Position numbers and translations under genes: made by a program. 60,717 nt of DNA from a bacterium. Its GTDB lineage: Bacteria > Planctomycetota > Planctomycetia > Kolteriales > Kolteriaceae. Each line of letters starts with the position of its first letter. The stretch's first letter is position 1. The notes under the pieces are model-generated. The model was not told where the DNA came from. It saw only the letters and a list, made by a program, of their open reading frames with translations, and searched no databases. The stretch lies in contig JAIEPU010000002.1 in assembly GCA_019748235.1 (NCBI GenBank), positions 1 through 60,717 of the forward strand. The letters run 5' to 3'. Positions 36,028 to 44,467 of the stretch are shown piece after piece.

Positions 36028-37014
36028 TCAGCCACCGATCGAGTGCATCGTCCGAGTTGGGCGAATGAAGTGGACCGTGTTGATTTGGTGCCCTTCCCAC
36101 TTCCCTGCCACCGATTGCTTAAGAAGCTCCGCGATCACATCGTCCGTCGCGCCATTTCGTAGCGGCGTCTTGATGTCGAGCTCGTCCAGCGAGAAGAGAC
36201 AGTTGCGCAGCTTTCCGTCCGCCGTGATCCGAATGCGATTGCAATCACCGCAAAAAGGTTTTGTCACAGAGGCGATGATTCCTAGCCGACCTTTCCCATC
36301 AACGTACCGGTATTCGTCCGCCGGTGCCGAGGGGTCATCTTTCTGCACCGGTTCGGCGGGGATGCCGGCAGAAGCTAACTGCTGCAAGATCTCGTCCGCG
36401 GACAACACTCCCTGTCTCGACCAGATATTCTCTGCCTCGAGCGGCATAAACTCGATAAACCGAAGTTCGTAACCATACTCGCGGCAGAACGTCGCCAGAC
36501 TGACGACATTCGTGACTCCTTTGATCGCCACCGCATTGATTTTGATTCGTTCGAAACCCACGACCCTCGCTGCTTCGATTCCTTTGAGCACTCGATCGAG
36601 TTCGTCACGTCTCGCGACTTGCAGGAATTGTTCTCGGTCGAGCGTATCGAGGCTGATATTGATCCGCCGGAGCCCCGCATCAAACAAGGATGAGGCATGC
36701 TCAGGCAATAGCAGACCGTTCGTGGTGAAGCCGACATCCTTGATGCCGGGGACCTTGGTCAGCATCTCGATGAGCTTGTAAACCTCTCGCCGCATGAGAG
36801 GTTCTCCACCGGTGAGGCGAAGTTTGTCGACCCCCCAGTCACTCGCGATCCGCGCGAATCGCGTGATCTCTTCAAAGCTGAGCAAGTGTGAATGCGGCTG
36901 AAAGGAAACATCCTCGGGCATGCAGTAAGTGCACCGAAGATTGCAGCGATCCGTCACGCTGATGCGAAGGTTATTGTGCCGACGGCCGAACCGATCGATC
37001 AGTTCTCCTTTCAT
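36028..37014 (-). CDS. moaA: GTP 3',8-cyclase MoaA
   Basis: A 328-residue radical SAM enzyme, first step of molybdenum cofactor synthesis (GTP to the cyclic intermediate later converted to cPMP). The N-terminal cluster site is C24-x3-C28-x2-C31 (CNLRCTYC); the second cluster motif is 'FCGDCNRIRITADGKLRNCLF', C-x2-C-x13-C. The C-terminus ends HSIGG, the Gly-Gly tail that enters the active site. The start overlaps the moaE stop by 4 bases, so moaE-moaA are translation-coupled; moaC, moaD and moaB are not in the window. Confidence 0.97.
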   Translation of the reverse strand: MKGELIDRFGRRHNNLRISVTDRCNLRCTYCMPEDVSFQPHSHLLSFEEITRFARIASDWGVDKLRLTGGEPLMRREVYKLIEMLTKVPGIKDVGFTTNGLLLPEHASSLFDAGLRRINISLDTLDREQFLQVARRDELDRVLKGIEAARVVGFERIKINAVAIKGVTNVVSLATFCREYGYELRFIEFMPLEAENIWSRQGVLSADEILQQLASAGIPAEPVQKDDPSAPADEYRYVDGKGRLGIIASVTKPFCGDCNRIRITADGKLRNCLFSLDELDIKTPLRNGATDDVIAELLKQSVAGKWEGHQINTVHFIRPTRTMHSIGG

Positions 37015-37493
37015 CGAACGTCTCCCGACTTCGAAGGAGTTTGATCCGACAACTTACCTTGTTCATCCGGGCGAATGGCTGGCGAAGGATGGACCCATGC
37101 GGGTGGACCGTTGATCCAGTGCTCTTTCTTCCAAATAGGAACGACCATTTTGATCGTATCCATGATCCACCGAGCCGCGTCAAAGCTTTCCGCACGATGA
37201 GCGGAGGCTGTCACCACCGCGACGGCGATGTCACCCAATGCGAGGGGACCATACCGATGAACCACCGCCACCTGCTGCAGCGACCACTTCTCGGACGCTT
37301 GCTGAATGACCTCGGCGAGTTTCGCCTCAGCCATCTCCGGATAGGCTTCGTACGTCAGACCCGATACTTCCCGTCCTTCACTCATTTCCCGAACGGTGCC
37401 AAGAAAGAGAACCACTGCCCCGCTGGCGTGGTTCCGTACTTCTTCGACAAGCGAAGTGTAGTCGATCGGATCTCGTGTAACGCGGCTGATCAT
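37011..37493 (-). CDS. moaE: Molybdopterin synthase catalytic subunit MoaE
   Basis: A 160-residue MoaE with 'GAVVLFLGTVREMSEGREVSGLTYEAYPEMA' and the active-site region 'VVTASAHRAESFDAARWIMDTIKMVVPIWKKEHW', which contains the Lys residues needed for sulfur transfer to cPMP. Its partner MoaD supplies the thiocarboxylate and is absent here. It precedes moaA on the minus strand and shares its operon. Together they show that this organism makes Mo (or W) cofactor. Confidence 0.96.
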   Translation of the reverse strand: MISRVTRDPIDYTSLVEEVRNHASGAVVLFLGTVREMSEGREVSGLTYEAYPEMAEAKLAEVIQQASEKWSLQQVAVVHRYGPLALGDIAVAVVTASAHRAESFDAARWIMDTIKMVVPIWKKEHWINGPPAWVHPSPAIRPDEQGKLSDQTPSKSGDVR

Positions 37494-37540
37494 TCTTGTA
37501 TCGTACAGGCTGGCATGGGTGGAGAGGGGATCAAATAGAG

Positions 37541-37580
37541 AGAGGAGTCACTTCTTTTCCGAAGTCACTCCTCTTTCATC
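37541..37580 (-). terminator. Terminator-like hairpin after the DUF1015 gene
   Basis: AGAGGAGTCACTTC (37541-37554) and GAAGTCACTCCTCT (37561-37574) pair over 14 positions with one mismatch and a 6-nt loop. It sits between the DUF1015 stop and moaE, where it would separate the two units. Confidence 0.65.
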
Positions 37581-37613
37581 ATTCGCGATTCAAGCTTTTA
37601 GTTGGATGAATTC

Positions 37614-38918
37614 CTAACCACCGCTGTGAATCGGATTGAAGACGATTCCTGACGCGAGCTTCGGATAGAAGTAGGTACTCTTGGCGGGCATCGTCTCGAA
37701 TGTCCCCGATAGCTGACGGATGTGCTCGACTGTAGCGGGTTGCACCAGGCAGCCAAGCTGGCATTCCTTCGCCTTGACGGCGTCGTAAACCTCGCGAGTA
37801 AGATGGACGTACTTACATTGGGCTTCTGCCGGCGCCAATGCCTTTTCCAACACCAACCGATGGAGAATGCTGACCCCAAGCGATCGATACGTGTCCGACT
37901 TGTCGGGAGTGGCTTCCTTCATCGCGTTCTTCTCGCGAAGAGTCGCGAACGTCCATTTACCGTCGGCAACCGTGCAGAATCCGAGTGCCTCCTGCTTTCC
38001 GGATGCGAGAATCTTCTTCCATGTCTCCACGCCGGCAGCTTCACCCTCTCCCACCAATTCGACGTCGAAATAAGGAGTAAGTTTTTCTGCGAGCTCCGGC
38101 TGCGTGAGATTTCCTACTCCATTGACCAAGCGGTGTGTCGGCATCACCTGAAGGCCGGGATCGCTCATACCGACGAGCATCATGAGGGTGAAGTTCTCGG
38201 GGGCATCAGGGCCCGCGATTTTGCCCTCCGCCTGTCGCTCTTCGAGATGACGAATGCTGGTCTCGTAGCGATGATGGCCGTCCGCGATGAACACCGGCTT
38301 GTCGTTCAGGATGCCTTGCAGTTCGGCCACCACCTTATTGTCGTCGATCACCCAAATCTGATGCTTGACACCGAGATGGTCGATTGCTTCGAGCGGCTTC
38401 TTCCCGGCAATCACCTTGTCGAGCCGGCTGGCGACGTCGTTTTTCTCGTCCGGAAACAGGCCGAAGATCTGGCTCAAGTTCATTCCGGTGGCATGGAAAA
38501 GCTTCAAACGATCGGCCTTCGGTCCCGAAAGCGTCTGCTCGTGAGGATAGATCTTTCCTTGGCCGAACTTTTCAAGCCGAACCCGACTCATGAAACCTCG
38601 GCGCGTGTACGACTTCCCTTCCCAGTCGAACGTCTGGTAGTAGACGTAAATACTGGGCCGTTCTTCCTGCTGGACGACACCCGCTGACTGCCAATCTTTC
38701 AGCGTGCGTGCTGAACGGGTGTAGCGGTTGTTCTTGTCATCGTCCGTCGGTTTGATCGGATCGAGAATGAGACGAATGACGTTGAACGGACTCTTGTGAT
38801 GGAGTTGATCGCTGAGAGATGTATCGATGACGTCGTACGGCGGTGCGATAACGTTCTCGAGCGATTGAACCTTATTCAGGTTGTAGCGCCATGCCCGGAA
38901 AGGATGAATCTCTGCCAT
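37614..38918 (-). CDS. DUF1015 family protein
   Basis: A 434-residue protein from the ATG at 38918, which has AGGAAGAAGAG 5 nt upstream; the frame runs to 38972. The family's opening is clear: 'HPFRAWRYN', 'APPYDVID', 'NVIRLILDP', followed by 'FIADGHHRYETSI', a strand-loop with a HHR motif that suggests metal or phosphate chemistry, and 'ALGFCTVADGKWTF'. DUF1015 proteins are widespread and uncharacterised; some resemble phosphotransferase-type or SpoIIE-like proteins. I cannot assign a reaction. A hairpin terminator follows. Confidence 0.9.
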   Translation of the reverse strand: MAEIHPFRAWRYNLNKVQSLENVIAPPYDVIDTSLSDQLHHKSPFNVIRLILDPIKPTDDDKNNRYTRSARTLKDWQSAGVVQQEERPSIYVYYQTFDWEGKSYTRRGFMSRVRLEKFGQGKIYPHEQTLSGPKADRLKLFHATGMNLSQIFGLFPDEKNDVASRLDKVIAGKKPLEAIDHLGVKHQIWVIDDNKVVAELQGILNDKPVFIADGHHRYETSIRHLEERQAEGKIAGPDAPENFTLMMLVGMSDPGLQVMPTHRLVNGVGNLTQPELAEKLTPYFDVELVGEGEAAGVETWKKILASGKQEALGFCTVADGKWTFATLREKNAMKEATPDKSDTYRSLGVSILHRLVLEKALAPAEAQCKYVHLTREVYDAVKAKECQLGCLVQPATVEHIRQLSGTFETMPAKSTYFYPKLASGIVFNPIHSGG

Positions 38919-39020
38919 GGGTCTCTTCTTCCTCTGAAATCGGCGAATGTCGCGGTTCGCGACCAGACTCAAGTTTGTTGTATGGGTTTCGATTCGTTCT
39001 GCTTCGGTCCCGAATGGAGA

Positions 39021-39806
39021 TTACTTGCTGAACTGTCGACGTTTCTCCATGACCAAAGCGTGAAGCGTCGGATTGGCGGCGATGGCGGCGCCTCCATTTG
39101 CCGTCCGGTTTCCATCGAAATCGGTAAAGATTCCCCCCGCTTCTTCGACAATCGGCAGAAGCGCCGCGAGGTCCCAGAGGGCGGCGATAGGTTCCAGGAC
39201 GATGTCCGCCGCCCCTTCCGCCACGAGTAGGAACTGCCAGTAATCGCCAAAGCCGCGCGACCGCTTCACCGATCGAGTCATATTCGTGAAGAAGTCCGAA
39301 GTGCCGGTGCGGTCGAACATCTTGAGCTCAGCATAACAGAGTTGAGCGTCTTCGAGCCGACTGACGTTGGAAACGTGAATCCGCTTATCATCCTTGAAGG
39401 CTCCCCTGCCGCTCATCGCGTGATAGAGAGTGCGGGTGGCGGGGACATAACAAAGCCCCGCGACGAGTTTTCCCTCGTATTCCAATCCAAGGAGGGTCGC
39501 GTAGATGGGAATGCCCCGAATGAAGTTGGCGGTCGCATCAATCGGATCGATGATCCAACGAAAGCCGGTCGAGGTCGGTTCAACGCCATGCTCCTCACCG
39601 ACGAATCCATCACCGGGAAACTCTTTGCTGAGAGCCGCGCGAAGGTGCGACTCGCACTCTTTGTCGGCCACCGTGACGGGGGTCTCATCCGACTTGAGCT
39701 CGATCTCAACGCCGCGCGTGAAATAGTCCCATGTCAACTGCCCTGCTTGCTTGATCGCCCAGCAAGCCGTTACGTATAGCCTTTGAGTTTCGAAATCGAC
39801 GTTCAC
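39021..39806 (-). CDS. hisN: Inositol monophosphatase family, histidinol-phosphatase (HisN)-like
   Basis: The GTG at 39806 has GACGAGG upstream and gives 261 residues, the normal length; the frame is open to 39884 with non-family residues. Metal-binding motifs are in order: 'DETPVTVADKECE' , GEEHG, 'WIIDPIDATANF' (DP-I-D-x-T) and 'WDLAALLPIVEEAGG'. The sequence resembles HisN-type histidinol-phosphate phosphatases more than true inositol monophosphatases, but the family is promiscuous, so the symbol is tentative. The enzyme is Mg-dependent and cytosolic. Confidence 0.82.
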   Translation of the reverse strand: MNVDFETQRLYVTACWAIKQAGQLTWDYFTRGVEIELKSDETPVTVADKECESHLRAALSKEFPGDGFVGEEHGVEPTSTGFRWIIDPIDATANFIRGIPIYATLLGLEYEGKLVAGLCYVPATRTLYHAMSGRGAFKDDKRIHVSNVSRLEDAQLCYAELKMFDRTGTSDFFTNMTRSVKRSRGFGDYWQFLLVAEGAADIVLEPIAALWDLAALLPIVEEAGGIFTDFDGNRTANGGAAIAANPTLHALVMEKRRQFSK

Positions 39807-39904
39807 TCGTTCCTCGTCTTCCCTAGAGAATTCGCAGACTAACAACGGAAGAGATCGTTCAGTCACACTCAAGGATGTAGACAAAGTCGGGTCGCGTAGG
39901 CTGG

Positions 39905-39958
39905 CTCGTCCCGACCCAGCATGATGATTCGCCGGAACAACGCTGGATCGGGACGACT
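39905..39958. terminator. Long imperfect hairpin between iscX and hisN
   Basis: CTCGTCCCGA-c-CCAGC pairs with GCTGG-a-TCGGGACGA across a ~20-nt loop with a single internal mismatch. It lies 60 bases after the iscX stop on the minus strand; the T-run is weak. It probably ends or stabilises the iscX transcript. Positions are approximate. Confidence 0.5.
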
Positions 39959-40016
39959 CAGTTTACATCGGCTGCACTACAATTTTGATCATGGTTACTC
40001 GAAGTTCGTCACACGG

Positions 40017-40244
40017 TCAAAGGTCTTCGTCATCCTCGTGGTCCGCCTTCCACTCCTCGTACCACGCCATCTGAACGGCTTCGAGCTTCTTTTCATTCGA
40101 GGTATTTGGGTCACCTTCGAACTCATCGAGTTCACAGATCCAACGCAATAAATCGGTGAAGCGAACGGTGAGTGGTTTCAAATCGGGATACTTCTCGTAA
40201 AGCTGTATTCCGATTTCCTCGACGTCCCCCCAGTTCAGTCCCAT
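40017..40244 (-). CDS. iscX: Iron-sulfur assembly accessory protein IscX
   Basis: A 75-residue acidic protein starting at the ATG 40244 (AAAGAGGA 6 nt upstream). It matches IscX/YfhJ closely: 'MGLNWGDVEEIGIQLYEKYPDLKPL', 'VRFTDLLRWICELDEFEGDPNTSNEKKLEAVQMAWYEEW'. IscX binds iron and IscS and modulates [Fe-S] assembly. It normally closes an isc operon; none of iscS, iscU, hscA or fdx is near, so it is a solitary copy. A strong hairpin lies upstream. Confidence 0.93.
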   Translation of the reverse strand: MGLNWGDVEEIGIQLYEKYPDLKPLTVRFTDLLRWICELDEFEGDPNTSNEKKLEAVQMAWYEEWKADHEDDEDL

Positions 40245-40280
40245 GACGAATCCTCTTTCGACTTCACACTGGCGGATTAT

Positions 40281-40319
40281 TTTTCCTGGCAACTCGAACA
40301 CTTCGAGTCCCCAGGAAAA
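40281..40319 (-). promoter_or_regulatory. Long hairpin upstream of iscX
   Basis: TTTTCCTGG (40281-40289) pairs with CCAGGAAAA (40311-40319), and the interior ACTCGAA/TTCGAGT is also perfectly paired around a CAC loop. No T-run follows on the minus strand, so it may be the 3' end of the histidine kinase transcript or a leader element of iscX. Confidence 0.5.
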
Positions 40320-40416
40320 TCGTATGGGGATCTAACCGCGAGCGTACTGAACTTGTCTTCAAGCGTCGCATGCAGCGAGCGATTGGCAAGATGAGAACGC
40401 CCCCTTCGCCAGAACT

Positions 40417-41166
40417 TCAACTTCCTTCGGTTGCTTCTTCCTTTGCGTAGGGAATCGCGATATGGAACGCGGTTCCCTTTCCCGGTTCACTATCGACCGT
40501 GATTTGCCCGCCGTGAGCCTCGACAATTCTCTTCGTCGTTGGCAGACCCAGCCCGGTTCCTCCGGGCCGTGTCGAAAAGAAGGGCTTAAAGATCTTCTCT
40601 TTCAACTCCGCAGTCATTCCTGGCCCCGTATCAATCACGTCGATAGCGACGTCGCTTCCGGACTTCCGAGTCTGCACGATCAGCTCCCCCCCGCTCTTCA
40701 TCACCGACTCGGCATTGAGCAAAAGATTGAGCATCGCTTGACGGAATAGGTCTGCATCGAGGCGGACTTTCGGCAGATTCGGAGGCAGATCCTCTCTCAA
40801 AAGTATTCCTGCCGCTTCAATGCGCGGTCGGCTGAATTCAATGATGTCCTCCACGATTCCATTCACGTCCACCGGCGCCAGATTCAGTTCGGTAATCCGA
40901 GCGAAGCGAAGGAAGTCGTCGAGAATCTCACTCAGCCGATCACACTCTCGTTGGACGACGTCGATCTTTCGAAGAGCTCTCCGTTGCTCTTGTGTCTGCG
41001 GATCGGCAAGGTCTTCTGCCAAAAGCTGAACGTTCATTCGAATCGTGCTCAGCGGATTCTTTATCTCGTGCGCGAGACCACCCGCCAAGCTCGCCAAGTC
41101 TCGATATTGCTCCTCAAACCTCGCCTGTTGCAAGGCTTGATCCGATGTTGATTTCGCTTCACTCAT
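40417..41166 (-). CDS. Soluble NtrB-type sensor histidine kinase
   Basis: A 249-residue protein from the ATG at 41166 (a GTG at 41226 is in frame). There is no TM segment or recognised sensor. The HisKA helix 'LAGGLAHEIKNPLSTIRMN' carries the phospho-accepting His, and the ATPase domain shows the N-box 'RQAMLNLLLNAES', G1 'DTGPGMT' and G2 'PGGTGLGLPTTKRIVEAHGG'. No response regulator is adjacent on this strand, so it is an orphan. The gene follows dgt at 92 bases (32 with the longer start) and may be its operon mate. Confidence 0.88.
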   Translation of the reverse strand: MSEAKSTSDQALQQARFEEQYRDLASLAGGLAHEIKNPLSTIRMNVQLLAEDLADPQTQEQRRALRKIDVVQRECDRLSEILDDFLRFARITELNLAPVDVNGIVEDIIEFSRPRIEAAGILLREDLPPNLPKVRLDADLFRQAMLNLLLNAESVMKSGGELIVQTRKSGSDVAIDVIDTGPGMTAELKEKIFKPFFSTRPGGTGLGLPTTKRIVEAHGGQITVDSEPGKGTAFHIAIPYAKEEATEGS

Positions 41167-41258
41167 CGCATCAATCCGTTTATTCGAGAGTTTATTCGAG
41201 AAGGCATCGTCCAACCACGCATGCACATCACCCTATCCGAAAGGATAACATCGAGACG

Positions 41259-42416
41259 TTAGACGAACATCTCGTCATAAAGTTTCGCCGCGAAGCGATC
41301 GGTCATGCTGGCGATATAGTCACAGATTCGACGCTCGATCGGCTCGGCATCGTCGCGGCGATACTTCTCAGGCAACTTCGACGGATCCTGTAGAAACGCT
41401 TCGAACAACCGGCGGATCTTCTTCTCGCCATCATTCGTCCGGCGAGTCACTGCTTCATGACGATAAACCCGCTGAAAGAGAAAGGTTTGGAGTTGTCCTT
41501 TCAATCGTGAAATCTCATGCGGTAAGTCCACCAAATTCAGGGAGGCGTGACGCACCTCCTCTGTGCTCTTAATTCCTTCCAAACGACGGGCGCTCTCCGC
41601 GATCATCCCACCCACTTGGGCATCGATTAACGAACGAATGACGCCACGCGTAAGTTGCTTTCCCTCGAGATCGTTTCCGTACGATTCCTTCGCCCGCTCC
41701 TCCGCCCAGCGCCAAAGCTCGACTTCCTTGAGCTCTTCGAAAGTGAGTAAGCCATGCCGCACGGCATCATCAATATCATGGGTGCTGTAGGCAATACTAT
41801 CGGCAAGATCGACGACCTGACACTCCGCAAGCATACGACGATGCGGTTGATACGGCTGAACCTCCGGGGTATCGGGACGCTTTGAATGGAGCGCCATCGA
41901 TTCGAGCACTTCGTAGGTCAGATTGAGCCCAGGGAAATTGGGGTAACGCGATTCGAGTTGCTCCACCAGTCGAAGTCCCTGGCGGTTGTGCTCAAAACCT
42001 CCCACCGATTCAGTTAATTCGGCAAGTATACGCTCCCCGGCATGCCCAAAGGGCGGATGGCCCAAATCATGTGCGAGTGCCACTGCTTCCGTGAGATCCT
42101 CGTTTAGCTTCAAGATTCGCGATGCCGTCCGGGCGATCTGAACGACTTCGAGGGTATGCGTCAACCGCGTCCGATGGTGATCGTTTGGCTGCTCGACGAA
42201 AACCTGTGTCTTGTAGGCCATTCGTCGAAAAGCGGCTGAGTGGATGATGCGATCTCGGTCTCGGACGTAGGCAGGACGGTATTCATGATCGCGCTCACCG
42301 TAACGACGACCGAGAGAGTTCTCGGTGTGCATCGCATACGGTGCTAGAAGCTGCCGTTCCACTTCGAAGAATCGGGCGTTCGCGAGTGACGGCGTGAGAG
42401 GGCGATGAAAGCTCAT
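41259..42416 (-). CDS. dgt: Deoxyguanosinetriphosphate triphosphohydrolase-like protein (dGTPase)
   Basis: A 385-residue HD-domain protein. It has the family opening 'SLGRRYGERDHEYRPAYVRDRDRIIHSAAFRRMAYKTQVF' and the metal ligands in 'RTRLTHTLEVVQIAR' (His), 'ALAHDLGHPPFGHAGE' (His-Asp) and 'DLADSIAYSTHDIDDA' (Asp). These enzymes cut dNTPs to deoxynucleoside and triphosphate; length and pattern fit the subgroup common in bacteria with narrow or effector-dependent activity, also seen in some phage-defence dNTP-depletion proteins. The start overlaps the HIT gene stop by 4 bases (ATGA). Confidence 0.93.
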   Translation of the reverse strand: MSFHRPLTPSLANARFFEVERQLLAPYAMHTENSLGRRYGERDHEYRPAYVRDRDRIIHSAAFRRMAYKTQVFVEQPNDHHRTRLTHTLEVVQIARTASRILKLNEDLTEAVALAHDLGHPPFGHAGERILAELTESVGGFEHNRQGLRLVEQLESRYPNFPGLNLTYEVLESMALHSKRPDTPEVQPYQPHRRMLAECQVVDLADSIAYSTHDIDDAVRHGLLTFEELKEVELWRWAEERAKESYGNDLEGKQLTRGVIRSLIDAQVGGMIAESARRLEGIKSTEEVRHASLNLVDLPHEISRLKGQLQTFLFQRVYRHEAVTRRTNDGEKKIRRLFEAFLQDPSKLPEKYRRDDAEPIERRICDYIASMTDRFAAKLYDEMFV

Positions 42417-42907
42417 GAGTCGCTCAGCCCTAACTCGCGACGAAGACGAAGCCAGACCTCGTCGAGTGACTGCACGATGACACGGGTGTCGCTGATGACG
42501 GTCATGAAATTGTGATCACCATTCCACCGCGGGCAAATGTGCCAATGCAGGTGTTCCGGCAATCCTGCACCGGCCGCTCGTCCCAAGTTGAGGCCGATAT
42601 TGAATCCGTGCGGAGTCATGATGGTCCGGAGCGCCGCGACCATCCGCTGAATCTCGCGCTGAATGTCGAGGAGTTCTTCATCGTTCAAGTGATCGATCTC
42701 GGCCACGGCCCGGCGTGGCGAAACGAGAAGATGTCCGTTGTTGTACGGGAAGCGATTGAGAATCGTGATCGTGTGCTTGGTTCGATCGACGACCAGGTTC
42801 TCTCGATCGTTCGATTCATTGTCCACGCGGGCAATGAAATCCCCGTGTGGACGGTCCTTGGGAACTTCGACGTAGTGTAATCGCCATGGGGCCCAAAGCC
42901 GATCCAT
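42413..42907 (-). CDS. HIT family nucleotide hydrolase/transferase
   Basis: A 164-residue protein with the histidine triad at 'LPEHLHWHICPRW' (H-x-H-x-H) and the preceding 'HGFNIGLNLGRAAGAGLPEH' loop. The N-terminus 'MDRLWAPWRLHYV' matches the AP4A phosphorylase-like HIT subgroup that acts on Ap4A or related dinucleotides. It overlaps dgt by 4 bases, linking dinucleotide and dNTP turnover in one unit. Confidence 0.93.
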   Translation of the reverse strand: MDRLWAPWRLHYVEVPKDRPHGDFIARVDNESNDRENLVVDRTKHTITILNRFPYNNGHLLVSPRRAVAEIDHLNDEELLDIQREIQRMVAALRTIMTPHGFNIGLNLGRAAGAGLPEHLHWHICPRWNGDHNFMTVISDTRVIVQSLDEVWLRLRRELGLSDS

Positions 42908-43194
42908 TGATTCGCCTCAAAAAGACACAATTCCTGCTGATCTTTCTACAGAATTGATTGGAAAGCAGCGGGAAAGGCCTTCGAAGACTATCATGATGCG
43001 ATTTGCCAGCATTTTTCCAAGGAATCATTGCATTCAACTCATGCCGTTTGGTATTCTTCTCGTACCCCTCAAGTAGCAAGCTCGTGCTCTCGGAAGAGCC
43101 GACTTGCCCCGCGTTTTCCCGAAACGCAGCCTCGCCATTGTTTGCTAGAGCTAGATCGGTTACAAAAACCTCGATCACCTTGAGGAGTGTTTTG

Positions 43195-43959
43195 ATGAGT
43201 CTCACGCTTTCGCTCTGCTTGGCATTGACCACTGGGTGTCGTCCGCACGCATGCGGATTCGAAAGCCTTCAGATCACCTGTGGCAATCCCTGCTATCAGC
43301 CTGCCCTTGTCACCAGCGGATGCGGCGTCATGTATGCCGATGATTGCTCGGTGGTCTCGAACGAAGTCTGCGGACCCGTTGTCGAGAAGGCCCCGGTCAT
43401 CATCGCGGATACGGCCGAATCGCTCAGCACCGAAACCGGCACAGTGGTCGGTGGTGGTGTGGCGGCAGCGATGCCCGTCGGATACTCAGGTCGAGCCTGG
43501 GGCTATCCTGGTGGTGGCTATGGTGGTGGACTCGGCGGTGGTTTTGGATTCGGTAACGGACAGGGAGCCCCTGGTCGCGGGTTCGGAATCGCCGGTGGTG
43601 GCGGTGGCGGACGAGGCGGCGGAAGCGGAAATGGCAGCGGTAACGGGTCAGGCAATGGATCTGGAAGCGGCGACGCGAGTGGGAATCAGGGACAAGGCCA
43701 GATTCAGGGAGTGGTCGTCAATGTGACGGGCCCGACGATTACCGTCAGCCAGTCGCAAAGCCAAAACCAGAGCCAGCAGCAACAGCAGCAGCAGGGTCAA
43801 CAGCAAGGCCAGTTCCAGAACAACAATAACAACAATGGCGGTCACTGCGGTTGCCGTCCGAATCAAAACGTTCCGGTCCCTGCCTCGGCATGGTTCGGCG
43901 TGATGGGAGTCGCGGCTCTTGCCGGCATGAAGCGACGCAATAAGAAGAGCTCGACGTAA
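43195..43959 (+). CDS. Low-complexity Gly- and Gln/Asn-rich surface protein with VPxPA-CTERM-like tail
   Basis: The frame is open from 43003, but GAGGAG precedes the ATG at 43195, giving 254 residues. The N-terminus 'MSLTLSLCLALTTGC' resembles a lipoprotein signal with Cys15, although it lacks positive charge and the -3 residue is Thr. Several Cys residues follow, then Gly-rich repeats (GGYGGGLGGG; SGNG repeated), a Gln/Asn stretch (seven consecutive Gln, then five or six Asn) and a C-terminal 'VPVPASAWFGVMGVAALAG' plus KRRNKK, i.e. VPxPA, hydrophobic helix, basic end (residues 226-254). That is the layout of the exosortase-type VPLPA/PEP-CTERM signal. A surface-anchored matrix protein is inferred. 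It is followed by a strong terminator. Confidence 0.75.
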   Translation: MSLTLSLCLALTTGCRPHACGFESLQITCGNPCYQPALVTSGCGVMYADDCSVVSNEVCGPVVEKAPVIIADTAESLSTETGTVVGGGVAAAMPVGYSGRAWGYPGGGYGGGLGGGFGFGNGQGAPGRGFGIAGGGGGGRGGGSGNGSGNGSGNGSGSGDASGNQGQGQIQGVVVNVTGPTITVSQSQSQNQSQQQQQQQGQQQGQFQNNNNNNGGHCGCRPNQNVPVPASAWFGVMGVAALAGMKRRNKKSST

Positions 43960-43989
43960 GTCGCTCCTCTTCGACAATGAATAAACGCG

Positions 43990-44026
43990 AATCACGGGAG
44001 TTAATCGCTCCCGTGATTTTCTTTTG
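43990..44026 (+). terminator. Strong Rho-independent terminator
   Basis: AATCACGGGAG (43990-44000) and CTCCCGTGATT (44008-44018) form a perfect 11-bp stem with a 7-nt loop, followed by TTCTTTTG. It ends the low-complexity protein gene. Confidence 0.9.
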
Positions 44027-44059
44027 TTCGTTCCATGCCAACTCAACGAGAGTTTGAGA

Positions 44060-44455
44060 TCAACTCCCCCCGCCGGCCCGAAAACGATCCTGTGATTCTC
44101 TGACCAACTGATTGATGAGTACCGACCATTGTGAAGTCGTTGGGAATTCTCCCAAGACGAGCATCGCCCCCGCCGCGCGCAACAAAAGGCGTGATTCCTC
44201 CAAGAGAGGTTTTCGAGCGACTACGACGCTTTGAGCCGAGAATTCGATTCCCATCTGGAGGAGTCGAACCGCTTCGTCAACGTCTCCCTCGGATTCGATC
44301 AGAGCGATGGGAAAAAGGGATTCCCGAAGAGCCGATTGGAATTCATCAAACGTTCGAACCGGCTTAACATCGATTGGCAACTGAGTGGAGAGAGTGATCA
44401 ATCGACTTTCGAGGAGTCGCTTTCTCTCGAAGATGACTACTCGAGTCGCCGGCAC
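44060..44455 (-). CDS. Small receiver-like protein of unknown function
   Basis: A 131-residue protein 12 bases downstream of the TetR gene. It begins 'RVVIFERKRLLESRLITL', has a strand 'FPIALIESEG' where a receiver would have 'LVLLD', and 'AMLVLGEFPTTSQW', where the Lys-Pro loop would be. The phospho-acceptor Asp is replaced by Glu, so a pseudo-receiver is possible. No other motif is seen. It is in one unit with TetR. Confidence 0.6.
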   Translation of the reverse strand: MPATRVVIFERKRLLESRLITLSTQLPIDVKPVRTFDEFQSALRESLFPIALIESEGDVDEAVRLLQMGIEFSAQSVVVARKPLLEESRLLLRAAGAMLVLGEFPTTSQWSVLINQLVRESQDRFRAGGGS

Positions 44456-44467
44456 GTCGCACGCTCC

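Noticed and set aside
37722..38687. 321-codon open frame on the plus strand
   Set aside because: It is antisense to the well-supported DUF1015 gene and has no family resemblance or ribosome-binding site.
43003..43194. N-terminal extension of the low-complexity protein
   Set aside because: The ribosome-binding site and signal-like sequence support the ATG at 43195; the extension has no family-like features.
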